Below are positions 9,835 through 18,402 of a stretch of 33,499 nt of DNA, one piece after another; positions within the stretch are counted from its first letter, which is position 1, and each line of letters starts with the position of its first letter. The stretch lies in the NCBI GenBank assembly GCA_944381455.1, contig CALWLF010000063.1, forward strand, positions 1-33,499, written 5' to 3'. The position numbers were made by a program, and so were the translations under genes. This DNA is from an uncultured Clostridia bacterium. Lineage in GTDB: Bacteria; Bacillota; Clostridia; Lachnospirales; Anaerotignaceae. Below the pieces are notes generated by a model, which saw only the letters and a program-made list of their open reading frames with translations, was not told the DNA's origin and searched no databases.

Positions 9835-10608
9835 ATGGGGAAGGTGCGCATCATTGCCGTGACCAATCAAAAAGGCGGTGTCGGAAAGACAACCACCTCC
9901 ATCAACCTTTCTGCCGCTTTGGCAGAAGCAGGAAAAAAAGTGTTGTTGGTGGATGCTGATCCCCAGGGAAATGCCACCAGCGGTATAGGGCTGGAAAAGA
10001 ACCAGCTGCCCATTACCATTTATCAGATGTTTTTGCAAGAAGCCACCATAGAGCAGGTGACACAAAGCACTTGTGTGGATGGCTTATGGGTATTGCCTGC
10101 AAATAAAAATTTATCTGGGGCAGAAATTGAACTGATTGCCGTAGAAGAGCGGGAATATATTTTAAAACGTCATCTGGAGCAGGTGAAAGACCAGTATGAC
10201 TTTATCATCATCGATTGTCCGCCGGCACTGAACTTAATTACCATCAATGCATTAACGGCAGCCAATACGGTGCTGGTTCCCATCCAGTGCGAATATTTTG
10301 CCATGGAAGGATTGGAACAGCTGCTCCACACAGTCAATTTGGTGAAACAACGGCTTAACCACGCATTGGAATTGGAAGGCGTGGTGTTTACCATGTTTGA
10401 TGCCCGTACCAATTTGTCGCTGCAAGTGGTGGAAGAGGTGAAAAAGGGGCTGGGCAGCTCCATTTACCGCACCATCATCCCTCGCAACGTCCGCCTGGGC
10501 GAAGCACCCAGCCATGGCCTGCCCATTACGTTATATGACAGCAAATCCAAGGGGGCGGAAAGTTATCGCCTTTTGGCAGAAGAAGTGATAGAAAAGGAGT
10601 GGAATTGA
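9835..10608 (+). CDS. parA: Chromosome-partitioning ATPase ParA/Soj
   Basis: This 257-residue Walker-type ATPase forms DNA-bound dimers and, with ParB-parS, drives origin segregation. In Bacillus it also controls DnaA. The deviant Walker A motif KGGVGKTT occupies residues 13-20, with the signature Lys13 and catalytic Lys18. VDADPQGNATSG (A') and the Walker B FIIIDCPPALN follow, and the length is that of chromosomal Soj rather than longer plasmid ParA. There is no N-terminal helix-turn-helix, so it should not autoregulate directly. The ATG has AAGGAG ten bases upstream. parB starts two bases after the stop codon, indicating one transcript and probable translational coupling. Confidence 0.96.
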   Translation: MGKVRIIAVTNQKGGVGKTTTSINLSAALAEAGKKVLLVDADPQGNATSGIGLEKNQLPITIYQMFLQEATIEQVTQSTCVDGLWVLPANKNLSGAEIELIAVEEREYILKRHLEQVKDQYDFIIIDCPPALNLITINALTAANTVLVPIQCEYFAMEGLEQLLHTVNLVKQRLNHALELEGVVFTMFDARTNLSLQVVEEVKKGLGSSIYRTIIPRNVRLGEAPSHGLPITLYDSKSKGAESYRLLAEEVIEKEWN

Positions 10609-10609
10609 T

Positions 10610-11506
10610 TTGGCAGCAGCAAAAAAAGGCGGCTTAGGCTCTAAGGGATTGGGCCTTGGCGCTCTGATCCACTCAGAAGCAGATGATTTGTCCTCCGCTC
10701 AGGAACGAGTGGTGGAATTAGATATCAATTTGATTGAACCAAATAAGAAACAGCCGAGAAAACGGTTTGAGGAAGAAGCTTTGGAAGCCTTGGCCGAATC
10801 CATTAAAACCTGCGGCGTCATTCAGCCCGTCTTGGTGAAAAAAGAAGGAGATTCCTATTTGCTCATTGCTGGAGAACGGCGCTGGAGGGCTTCCAAAATC
10901 GCCGGACGAACCACCATTCCTGCCATTGTGCGCCAGGTGGAACAAGAGACACTGTTTCAGCTGGCATTGGTGGAAAATTTGCAGCGGGAAGATTTGAATC
11001 CGCTGGAAGAGGCCGAAGGATATTTCCGTTTAAAGGAAGAATTTGGTTTCAGCCAGGAAGAAATTGCAAAAAAAGTGGGAAAAAGCCGCTCTGCCATCGC
11101 CAACGCCATGCGCCTGATGCAGCTGGATGAGCGGGTGAAGCAGTTTGTCGTAGAAGGACGGCTTAGCGGAGGCCATGCCCGTGCTCTGCTTTCCTTGGAA
11201 GAGGGAAAGCTGCAGTTTGAAGCGGCAGAACATATTTTAGAAGAAGGTCTAAGTGTCCGGGCAACAGAACAGCTGGTGAAACGACTGTTAGAGCTCCACC
11301 AGCAGCCCACAAAAAAAGAAAAGACAAAAAAACAAGCCATCGACCAGTTGTTGCTGCAAAAGGCAGAGGAAGAAATGCAGTCGATGTTGGGAACGAAAGT
11401 AAAGGTAAAAAGCGGCGAAAAAAAGGGAAAGATTGAAATTGAGTTTTATTCTCCCGCCGATTTGGATCGACTTTTGCTTTTGCTTCATACCATCCAGAAA
11501 TCATAA
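10610..11506 (+). CDS. parB: Chromosome-partitioning protein ParB/Spo0J
   Basis: This 298-residue CTP-dependent clamp loads at parS. The N-terminal stretch has GLGLGALI (13-20), the conserved peptide that stimulates ParA. The CTPase domain carries GERRWRA (88-94, box II) and VENLQRE (121-127, box III). The helix-turn-helix lies at about 147-171 (FSQEEIAKKVGKSRSAIAN) and is followed by GHARALL. The C-terminal dimerisation domain is preceded by a Lys-rich linker near residues 235-245. The start is TTG, supported by AAAGGAGTGG upstream and by the expected position of the ParA-stimulating peptide. It overlaps no other gene and is coupled to parA. The two perfect parS sites lie within 3 kb. Confidence 0.96.
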   Translation: MAAAKKGGLGSKGLGLGALIHSEADDLSSAQERVVELDINLIEPNKKQPRKRFEEEALEALAESIKTCGVIQPVLVKKEGDSYLLIAGERRWRASKIAGRTTIPAIVRQVEQETLFQLALVENLQREDLNPLEEAEGYFRLKEEFGFSQEEIAKKVGKSRSAIANAMRLMQLDERVKQFVVEGRLSGGHARALLSLEEGKLQFEAAEHILEEGLSVRATEQLVKRLLELHQQPTKKEKTKKQAIDQLLLQKAEEEMQSMLGTKVKVKSGEKKGKIEIEFYSPADLDRLLLLLHTIQKS

Positions 11507-11529
11507 AAAGGGTGTGAGAAGGAAGAATC

Positions 11530-12186
11530 ATGGGTGATTTTAGTATATTTTTAAATGAAAATTTACTCAGTATTGTGGTGGTACTGACTATTTTGGTGGC
11601 TGTGTTGTTGTTGGTCAGCATGGCAGCGCTGTTTTCCGTTTGCAGATTGAAAAAAAGATATGAATTGTTTACTGGCGCAAAACGCCGGCCAGACTATAAT
11701 ATGGAACTGCAGTTTACTAAATTTCATCAGGAAGCACAGATGCTGGAGAAAAAATGGACAGAGCTGGAAACGACTGTTTCTGATATGCAGCAGCGCTTGT
11801 CTCAATGTGTGCAAAAGGTAGGTGTGGTACGGTATAACCCCTTTGATGAAGTGGGCGGTAACTTGTGTTATGCCATTGCCTTGCTGGATGCTTCTGACAA
11901 TGGTGTGGTGCTCAACGGCATCCATTCTCGCACCGGTTCCTTTACTTATGCTAAGCCCATCGAACTGGGTGTCAGCGAATATATTTTATCAGCAGAAGAA
12001 CAACAGGCACTGGATCTGGCACTGGCCAATGGCTATACTGCTGCTGCACAGCAGCAAGTAATGGAAGAGGCGGAAGAAGCGGTGCAAAGCTATACCGAAA
12101 AAGCCAAGGAATTGGTCAGCGGTGTTTCTGCCGTATTGCCGGAGGGAAGCGCTTCCGCCCCTGTGGCGGATGAAATGTTGTTTTAA
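11530..12186 (+). CDS. DUF4446 family membrane protein
   Basis: This 218-residue protein belongs to DUF4446, a family of unknown function often found directly after parB in Clostridia. One N-terminal transmembrane segment (about 11-38) is followed by a basic patch (RLKKRYELFTGAKRR). A coiled-coil-like region (about 62-92) comes next, then the conserved core VGVVRYNPFDEVGGNLCYAIALLD (split here by position, about 97-120) and NGVVLNGIHSRTGSFTYAKPI. The C-terminal tail is Ala/Glu-rich and of low complexity. The ATG follows GAAGGAAGAATC. The gap after parB is 23 bases, so it probably shares the parAB transcript. A role linked to the membrane or cell cycle would be inference from position only. 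Confidence 0.85.
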   Translation: MGDFSIFLNENLLSIVVVLTILVAVLLLVSMAALFSVCRLKKRYELFTGAKRRPDYNMELQFTKFHQEAQMLEKKWTELETTVSDMQQRLSQCVQKVGVVRYNPFDEVGGNLCYAIALLDASDNGVVLNGIHSRTGSFTYAKPIELGVSEYILSAEEQQALDLALANGYTAAAQQQVMEEAEEAVQSYTEKAKELVSGVSAVLPEGSASAPVADEMLF

Positions 12187-13642
<1,456 letters not shown>

Positions 13643-13654
13643 GACCAACGTTTG

Positions 13655-13685
13655 GGCCGGTCGGGGGGAACCCGGCCGGCCTTTT
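13655..13685 (+). terminator. serS intrinsic terminator
   Basis: An 11-bp GC-rich stem (13655-13665 with 13671-13681, one T-G pair) closes a 5-base loop and is followed by only four T. The short tail may allow read-through into the next gene, for which I see no separate promoter. Confidence 0.75.
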
Positions 13686-13710
13686 GTATGGACAGAAAGG
13701 AGACAACCCT

Positions 13711-14073
13711 TTGAAAAAAGGAGACATCCTGGTGGCAGTGGTTGTGCTGCTTTTGGCCGGCGCACTGTATGGCACAGGGCTTTTGCGTCCCAGTCAAGCC
13801 GGCGCTGTGGCTGTGATATATGTGGATGGTGTGGAAGTCCATCGGCTGCCGCTATCGGTGGACGGCCGGTGGCGCTTGGAAACGGCACAGGGGTATAATG
13901 AAATTGTGGTGGAAAACGGCACTGTGCTGGTGGAAGAAGCCGACTGCCGGGATGGCATTTGTGTCAACCATGCCCCCGTTTCGCTGGAGAAAGAAAGTAT
14001 TGTTTGTTTGCCCCACAAAATGGTCATTGAGGTGGAAGGCGGCGAAGAAGGCGTGGATGCCGTGGTGCAGTGA
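13711..14073 (+). CDS. NusG domain II-containing extracytoplasmic protein
   Basis: This small exported or membrane-anchored protein of 120 residues has one N-terminal hydrophobic helix (about 5-23). A NusG domain II-like beta barrel follows, the kind found as a stand-alone protein in anaerobic Firmicutes. The conserved part is EEADCRDGICVNHAPVS with a later IVCLPHKMVIEVEG, giving three cysteines on the outside. Its function is unknown. It is often next to Gx transporter, FMN-binding and Rnf-related genes, and the Gx gene indeed follows. The start is TTG at 13711, chosen because AAGGAG is seven bases upstream. Longer in-frame starts run back into the serS terminator. The stop codon is followed by a GAGGAGGAG site for the next gene, so the two are coupled. 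Confidence 0.8.
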   Translation: MKKGDILVAVVVLLLAGALYGTGLLRPSQAGAVAVIYVDGVEVHRLPLSVDGRWRLETAQGYNEIVVENGTVLVEEADCRDGICVNHAPVSLEKESIVCLPHKMVIEVEGGEEGVDAVVQ

Positions 14074-14084
14074 GGAGGAGCAGG

Positions 14085-14576
14085 TTGGATACAAAAAAGA
14101 TTGCCTATGGCGGCATTTTTGCTGCCCTGGCCATATTGATGGGCTATGTGGAAGCCATGATCCCGCTGCCCCTTCCCACAGGCGTGAAGCTGGGGTTATC
14201 CAATGTGGTTGTGCTGCTGGCCCTTTATGTTCTGGGAAAAAAAGAAGCCTTTGGCATTTCTCTGCTGCGGGTATTTTTGTCGGCGCTGCTGTTTAAGGGA
14301 TTTCTCAGTTTTTGGTACAGCTGTGCCGGTGCACTGCTCAGTTTTTTTGTGATGGCGGCGGCCCAAAAAAGCCGGCATTTGAGCATTTATGGCGTCAGCA
14401 TGCTGGGCGGTATGGCCCATAACATTGGTCAGATGTGCGTGGCGGCGCTGCTGCTGGGGCGCAGTGTGGTGTTTTTTTTGGCGCCGATATTGATGGTCTG
14501 CGGCCTGGCCACTGGTTTTGGCATTGGCCTGGTCAGCCAGTATTGCATCGCCTATGTCAAAAATCGCCGCAGTTGA
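14085..14576 (+). CDS. Gx transporter family protein (heptaprenyl diphosphate synthase component I-like)
   Basis: This is a 163-residue integral membrane protein of the group annotated as Gx transporter or HepS-like component I (COG4769). About five hydrophobic segments fill the protein. The characteristic start is KKIAYGGIFAALAILMGYVEAMIPLPLP, followed by GVKLGLSNVVVLLALYVLG (the G-x rich motif). RVFLSALLFKGF and MLGGMAHNIGQM complete the pattern. The fold resembles S components of ECF transporters, and the substrate is unknown. The TTG start at 14085 sits four bases after a perfect GAGGAGGAG. An upstream GTG would overlap the previous gene. It forms a pair with the NusG-domain gene. Confidence 0.8.
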   Translation: MDTKKIAYGGIFAALAILMGYVEAMIPLPLPTGVKLGLSNVVVLLALYVLGKKEAFGISLLRVFLSALLFKGFLSFWYSCAGALLSFFVMAAAQKSRHLSIYGVSMLGGMAHNIGQMCVAALLLGRSVVFFLAPILMVCGLATGFGIGLVSQYCIAYVKNRRS

Positions 14577-14654
14577 GTTTTTTCTGCCGCAAAAGGAATA
14601 AATTCACTTTTTTTGGCTTATAGTAAAAACAAAAGACAAGAGGAGGCCAAAAAA

Positions 14655-14882
14655 ATGAAACGGAAAAAACAATGTCCCATGGATGACTATGTGGCCCAGC
14701 TGCGGGAAATTGAAACGCGGCTGCAAACGGTGCGCAGCCGCTGGAACCAGACGGCAGATGATTGTCTCATTGACAGCTGTATTTATGAAATCTCTTCCCT
14801 GCATAAACAATATCAGTATTATCTGCGTTTGGTGAAAAATGCCGGTGTCACCGCCTGGGAAGGGAGGCGGCAGATGGTATGA
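14655..14882 (+). CDS. DUF2508 (YaaL-like) small protein
   Basis: This 75-residue protein resembles B. subtilis YaaL (DUF2508), a small helical protein of unknown function. What can be seen is a basic start (MKRKKQC), then two predicted helices with REIETRLQTVRSRWNQTADDCLIDSCIYEI and HKQYQYYLRLVKNAG, matching the family pattern of an acidic/basic helix and a YxYYLRxxK end. The ATG follows GAGGAGG. Its stop overlaps the start of the BofA gene as ATGA, so the two are translationally coupled. This reproduces the yaaL-bofA pair of Bacillus, which supports both assignments. The usual upstream partner recR is not present here. Confidence 0.7.
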   Translation: MKRKKQCPMDDYVAQLREIETRLQTVRSRWNQTADDCLIDSCIYEISSLHKQYQYYLRLVKNAGVTAWEGRRQMV

Positions 14883-15142
14883 CAATCACCATGGGGGGAA
14901 TGAGCCTGTTTGTTTTGGTGGCAGGATTGGGGCTGTTGCTGCTGGTGGCGGCAAAGCCCTTTGCTTTTCTTTGCCGCCTGGCAGGGCGCGGCGCAGCAGG
15001 GGCAGCCGTCTTGTGGGGATTATCGGCGCTGTTTCCGTCTTTTTTTTGCCTGGGTGTCAACCTGGTGACGGTGGGCACCATGGCCTGTTTTGGCTTGCCA
15101 GGGTTTTTGCTGCTGTTGGTGGCCCAATGTCTGTTGATGTGA
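14879..15142 (+). CDS. Pro-sigma-K processing inhibitor BofA family protein
   Basis: This 87-residue membrane protein has two hydrophobic spans, one near the N-terminus (about 9-30) and one in the C-terminal half. The segment LGVNLVTVGTMACFGLPGFLLLLVAQCLL matches the BofA core, where a conserved Asn and the GxPG turn are usual. In B. subtilis BofA holds the SpoIVFB protease inactive in the forespore membrane until engulfment is complete. Family members also occur in clostridia without known sigma-K checkpoints. The gene overlaps the DUF2508 stop by four bases. The start at 14879 is the first ATG; another ATG at 14891 is possible. Confidence 0.75.
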   Translation: MTITMGGMSLFVLVAGLGLLLLVAAKPFAFLCRLAGRGAAGAAVLWGLSALFPSFFCLGVNLVTVGTMACFGLPGFLLLLVAQCLLM

Positions 15143-15172
15143 AAGAAGTACCAATGAAAAGGAGAAGAAACG

Positions 15173-16261
15173 ATGTTTGAACAAAGGGCAAGGCAAATGG
15201 TTGCACAGCTGGTGCAGCAGGATTTTCAGCTGCTGTCCCCACAGGCCCAGGGCATCCATGTGCTGGTAAAGCCGTATCACCCTGTTTTTTATTTGGTGCA
15301 GCTCATAGACGGCAGTACCTGGACAAAAGAACAAGTATCCCATTGGATGCAGCAGTATGCAAAGGAAGCAAAAGTGTGGGCAGCATCGGTCCGTTGTAAC
15401 CAGCAAGTGCTGCTGACGGTGCTCTGTCTGCCTCAAGTGACGGAAGAAGAAAACCAGCATTGGCTTTCGCCTGACTGGATGCCGCCAGTTTTGGAAGAGG
15501 CACAGCATCAGGTTTTTTGGCTGTGCGAAACAAGCAGCGGCCGCTACTGGGCGCCCAAAGGCCATCCCACCCGTTTGCTACATATTCAAGATGCCATCCA
15601 GCAGGGCCTGGGCAGTCATGCCATCGGCAGCGAAGAAAAAACCGTTTGGGAAACGGCCCGTGCCGTGGAAGAACAGACGTCGCAACACCCTTTGTCTCAG
15701 TCTGTACCAGCCACCTTGGCGCTGATTCTGCTGCTTGTCGTGCTTTATGGCATATTCCGTTTTGTCCCGCAACCATTACAGCAGCAATATTGGAATAACC
15801 ACAGCGCTGTTTGGCAGCAGGGCGAATATTGGCGGCTTCTGACGGCCTTATTTTTCCATGGCGATTTCCTCCACTTGGGTTATAACTGCTTGTCTCTTTA
15901 TATTTTTGGCTCTCTGTTAGAGCGATATGAGGGAAAAGCGTTTTTATTGGTAACTTTTTTCCTTTCTGGCTTGGGAGGAAATGTGTTAAGCAGCATCCTT
16001 TGTCCGCCGGATGTATACGCTTTGGGTGCTTCTGGCGCCGTTTTTGGCCTGATTGGCGCTTTTTTGCTTCGATCCAGACGGGAAAAGCGGCAGCTGGATG
16101 GATGGAATTATCCCACCATTGTTTTGTTTGTCGCCATCAGCCTGGTGCTGGGCGGCGTTTCTCCTGATGTGGATAACTGGGCGCATTTGGGCGGCTGTTT
16201 GACTGGTTTTTTCTTACAGTGGATTTGGGGAAAAGGAAAAATGCAGGGGAAAAATCTTTAA
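15173..16261 (+). CDS. Rhomboid family intramembrane serine protease
   Basis: This 362-residue protein has a soluble N-terminal domain (about 1-175) and a six- or seven-helix rhomboid domain, the arrangement of B. subtilis GluP/YqgP. HGDFLHLGYNCLSLYIFG supplies the HxxxHxxxN motif. The catalytic serine is Ser287 in GASGAVFG, and the catalytic histidine is His338 in NWAHLGG. It should cleave membrane-protein segments in the plasma membrane. The N-terminal domain has no function that I recognise. The ATG follows AAAAGGAGAAGAAACG. It is last in the run of plus-strand genes beginning at 13711. No clear terminator follows before the DnaA-box region. Confidence 0.93.
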   Translation: MFEQRARQMVAQLVQQDFQLLSPQAQGIHVLVKPYHPVFYLVQLIDGSTWTKEQVSHWMQQYAKEAKVWAASVRCNQQVLLTVLCLPQVTEEENQHWLSPDWMPPVLEEAQHQVFWLCETSSGRYWAPKGHPTRLLHIQDAIQQGLGSHAIGSEEKTVWETARAVEEQTSQHPLSQSVPATLALILLLVVLYGIFRFVPQPLQQQYWNNHSAVWQQGEYWRLLTALFFHGDFLHLGYNCLSLYIFGSLLERYEGKAFLLVTFFLSGLGGNVLSSILCPPDVYALGASGAVFGLIGAFLLRSRREKRQLDGWNYPTIVLFVAISLVLGGVSPDVDNWAHLGGCLTGFFLQWIWGKGKMQGKNL

Positions 16262-16719
16262 ATTTTATACTATTTTTCTAAAAAAAGGAAAAATATTCTA
16301 TTTTTTGTGAAGAAAATAGAAAGTTATCCACAGAAAGAATGTGGATAAAGTGTATAACTTTATGTTACCCATGTCCGATCAGAACGGTGATTTGTAGCAG
16401 GTATTCCTTACAATTTTGTGAAAAATGCAGGTTTTTTCTTCTTTTTTTCGCAGAGATCAGAACGAAAAAGAGAATTTTTTTCTTGGTTTTTGCTTTGTTT
16501 TTGATTTCACTTATCAACTGTTTTGGTGTGCAGCATTGACATCTTTGTCCACAACTGCAATTTGTGCAGTTTGTCCGACTGTATGTAGTGGAAGAACAAA
16601 AGAAAAAAACTAGATAAGGGGTTGTTTCAAAATATGGAAAAAAGTTATCCCCATTTTCTGGTGGATAACCCCATGGTTTTGTGGATAACTGCCTTTTATT
16701 TGGGAGGAGGTTGAAAATC
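16262..16719. other. DnaA-box cluster in AT-rich DNA: candidate oriC element or DnaA-binding regulatory site
   Basis: This 458-base gene-free stretch has three perfect 9-mers TTATCCACA: 16324-16332 (plus), 16340-16348 (minus) and 16680-16688 (minus). Three more have one mismatch: TTGTCCACA at 16545-16553 (plus), TTATCCCCA at 16645-16653 (plus) and TTATCCACC at 16660-16668 (minus). A two-mismatch site lies at 16511. Very AT-rich blocks lie at 16262-16322, next to the first box pair, and at about 16425-16510; either could act as an unwinding element. A 7-bp hairpin lies at 16553-16571. The genes on both sides point rightward, so there is no divergent gene arrangement of the kind often seen at an origin. 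dnaA itself is not in the window. Confidence 0.6.
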
Positions 16720-17289
16720 ATGCTGAATTTAGAAGAATGGAAACAAAAAATTGCTAAAAAGTTTCCAGAAAAAAAGCCTGTTTTTGGAGAGGGCCAAATG
16801 GATCGTCCAGTGGTGTTGGTGGGAGAGGCGCCGGGCGGTGAAGAAGAAAGTTTAGGCCGTCCTTTTGTGGGAAAGGCCGGGAAAAACCTAAACGGTTTTT
16901 TGGAAGCCCTTTTGCTGCAACGGGAACAACTGTATGTGACCAATGTGGTGAAAATCCGTCCCACCCGTCTTAGCCCCAAAACGGGCCGTCCCATCAACCG
17001 TCCTCCTTCCAAAGAAGAAATTGCCTTTTTTCTGCCTCTGCTGCAAGAAGAATTGGCATGTGTCAGGCCAAAAGTGGTGGTAACATTGGGCAATGTGGCC
17101 TTGCAGGCCGTTTCTGGGCAAGAAGGATGGACTGTCGGCACCTATCATGGAAAAGCCATTGCCTTGGCAGAGGTTACCTTGTTTCCCCTCTATCATCCGG
17201 CAGCCATCATCTATAATCAAAGTTTGAAGGCCGTATATGAAGATGATTTGTCGGCACTGCGCCGTTGGATGGAGACACAGATGAAATAG
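16720..17289 (+). CDS. Family 4/5-like uracil-DNA glycosylase lacking iron-sulfur ligands
   Basis: This 189-residue protein of the uracil-DNA glycosylase superfamily is expected to remove uracil from DNA. Motif A is GEAPGGEEESLGRPFVGKAG (35-54) and the catalytic-loop motif B is YHPAAI (158-163). VTNVVKIRP and VTLGNVALQAV are also as in family 4. The family normally has four Cys that hold a 4Fe-4S cluster, two near the N-terminus, one in KCRPP and one in the following CxPxL. Here these positions are absent or read KIRPT and FFLPLL, and the whole protein has a single Cys (114). The N-terminus is also short. The ATG has GGGAGGAGG nine bases upstream. The DnaA box at 16680 lies 31 bases before the start. 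A terminator overlaps the stop codon. Confidence 0.85.
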   Translation: MLNLEEWKQKIAKKFPEKKPVFGEGQMDRPVVLVGEAPGGEEESLGRPFVGKAGKNLNGFLEALLLQREQLYVTNVVKIRPTRLSPKTGRPINRPPSKEEIAFFLPLLQEELACVRPKVVVTLGNVALQAVSGQEGWTVGTYHGKAIALAEVTLFPLYHPAAIIYNQSLKAVYEDDLSALRRWMETQMK

Positions 17290-17318
17290 CCTGCAAATAA
17301 TTTGCAGGCTATTTTTTT
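17288..17318 (+). terminator. Intrinsic terminator overlapping the glycosylase stop codon
   Basis: A perfect 10-bp stem (17288-17297 with 17301-17310) has a 3-base loop and is followed by ATTTTTTT. The first base of the stem is within the TAG stop. Confidence 0.9.
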
Positions 17319-17343
17319 AGTCACTAAAATAATTTTAACTCTA

Positions 17344-17372
17344 TTGACTTTCTTTGGTTTGACCCGTATAAT
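17344..17372 (+). promoter_or_regulatory. Strong sigma-A-type promoter with no protein gene downstream
   Basis: TTGACT (17344-17349), a 17-base spacer and a perfect TATAAT (17367-17372). It is the closest match to consensus in the window. The predicted start is near 17379, and no recognisable coding region follows for about 1 kb. Confidence 0.8.
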
Positions 17373-17378
17373 GAAGTC

Positions 17379-18390
17379 AAGAAAAAGGAAAACAAATCAG
17401 ACAAACAAAATCCTTTCTCGAAATGAAAAGCAGAGTCCTTTGAGAAATAGAAATCGAGAAATCAACCAACTCTCTATTTTGAAGATTTTGTTTCTCCTCT
17501 GATTTGAAAGTACTTTTTTTCAATATATTGTTTAAATAATGGCCGGTTATTTAAACTGAAAGGGGGAAACCGCTAAAACAAGAATGTAGTGTGAGAGAAT
17601 GATCGAAGTAACACCAGCAACAAACTGCAATACCAAATCTGTTACAAAAAAGTTGTAAAATCGTTTCAACCGATAAAACGGAAACAAAACGAAAAAACAA
17701 AACTTTTGTAACAATTGAACCAAACTGAGCTAACCAAAAAAAGATGTCAGAAGTCTTAATTGCAGTAGATGTTTCTATTTTGCATCTGCCGCAGGAAACA
17801 TACCAAAATGGAATGTTGTTGCAGGCGAAAACCCCTTTGTTATGCAAAGTAGAACAAAAAAGCTGCCAGAAGTGATATCAAAACGAGATTTTTTCTTTCC
17901 AAAAAAAAGAAAAAACAAAAAGGTTTTTGATATTAAAAAAAAATCCTTCAAACAATGGAAAAGAAGCCGACTTTTCCTAAAAAATCCTTCTTTGGTTCAA
18001 AAGGTTCAAACATTGCAACAAAAAAGAAAAAATTCAAAGAAAAACGGACTGTGCGACAATCAATCAAGTTTTTGTAATGGAAATAGAAACAAAATACTGT
18101 TTCATCTCTCTTATGGAGGCTAGAGTCCCATGTACTTTGAAACTTTTTCCAACCATTGATTTTGAAAAATAAAAAAAATAGGCATCAAAAAGCAACTTGG
18201 TGCAAAGAGTAAGAAATCTGAATGGAAACGATTTTCAAAATCAAAAAAATACAACTGAATATAGGAAAAAAGAAAAAGACTGAAAAAAACAGTTGAACAG
18301 TCAAACAAAAAAAGGAGAAAAGAACGTGTTAGAACCAGAAATGTTTTAAAGACCTATCTGTTTTACGAATGGGAAAGCAGATAGGTCTTT
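17379..18390 (+). ncRNA. Candidate long structured noncoding RNA (about 1.0 kb, no recognisable gene)
   Basis: This purine-rich, A-rich stretch runs from a consensus promoter to a strong terminator. It contains several inverted repeats: 17394-17401 with 17498-17505 and 17403-17412 with 17484-17493, enclosing 17414-17421 with 17454-17461. A perfect 10-bp stem at 17530-17539/17547-17556 follows. An 11-position hairpin with one mismatch lies at 17761-17771/17784-17794. Two nested stems lie at 17875-17883/17925-17933 and 17889-17898/17906-17915, with competing short stems at 18252-18302. The two longest open frames inside (plus 17842-18123, minus 17551-17847) have no ribosome binding site and low-complexity or Cys/Phe-rich translations. 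Two tiny frames with good sites (18130-18159 and 18326-18349) lie near the 3' end. A decayed gene is the alternative. Confidence 0.4.
18326..18349 (+). CDS. Possible 7-codon mini-ORF before a terminator
   Basis: GTG start, seven codons (MLEPEMF) and TAA. A strong AAAGGAG site stands eight bases upstream, and the stop overlaps the first bases of the terminator stem at 18348. The layout resembles a leader peptide, but what lies beyond the terminator is a converging gene, so there is nothing to attenuate. It could be a remnant of a gene start or a functional micropeptide. Confidence 0.2.
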   Translation: MLEPEMF

Positions 18391-18398
18391 TTGTTTTG
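18348..18398 (+). terminator. Intrinsic terminator after the gene-free region
   Basis: A perfect 13-bp stem (18348-18360 with 18378-18390) with a 17-base loop is followed by TTGTTTTGT; T residues also close the stem. It ends plus-strand transcription just before the converging GNAT gene. The minus-strand tail is weaker. Confidence 0.85.
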
Positions 18399-18402
18399 TC
18401 TG

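Noticed and set aside
17551..17847. 98-codon minus-strand frame in the gene-free region
   Set aside because: Cys/Phe-rich, no ribosome binding site, and no recognisable family.
17995..18009. Repeat of GGTTCAAA resembling a tRNA T-loop
   Set aside because: No acceptor, anticodon or D stem can be built around it; it is a tandem repeat in A-rich DNA.
17842..18123. 93-codon plus-strand frame in the gene-free region
   Set aside because: Very Lys/Arg/Gln-rich with no ribosome binding site before its ATG; it looks like chance opening of A-rich DNA.
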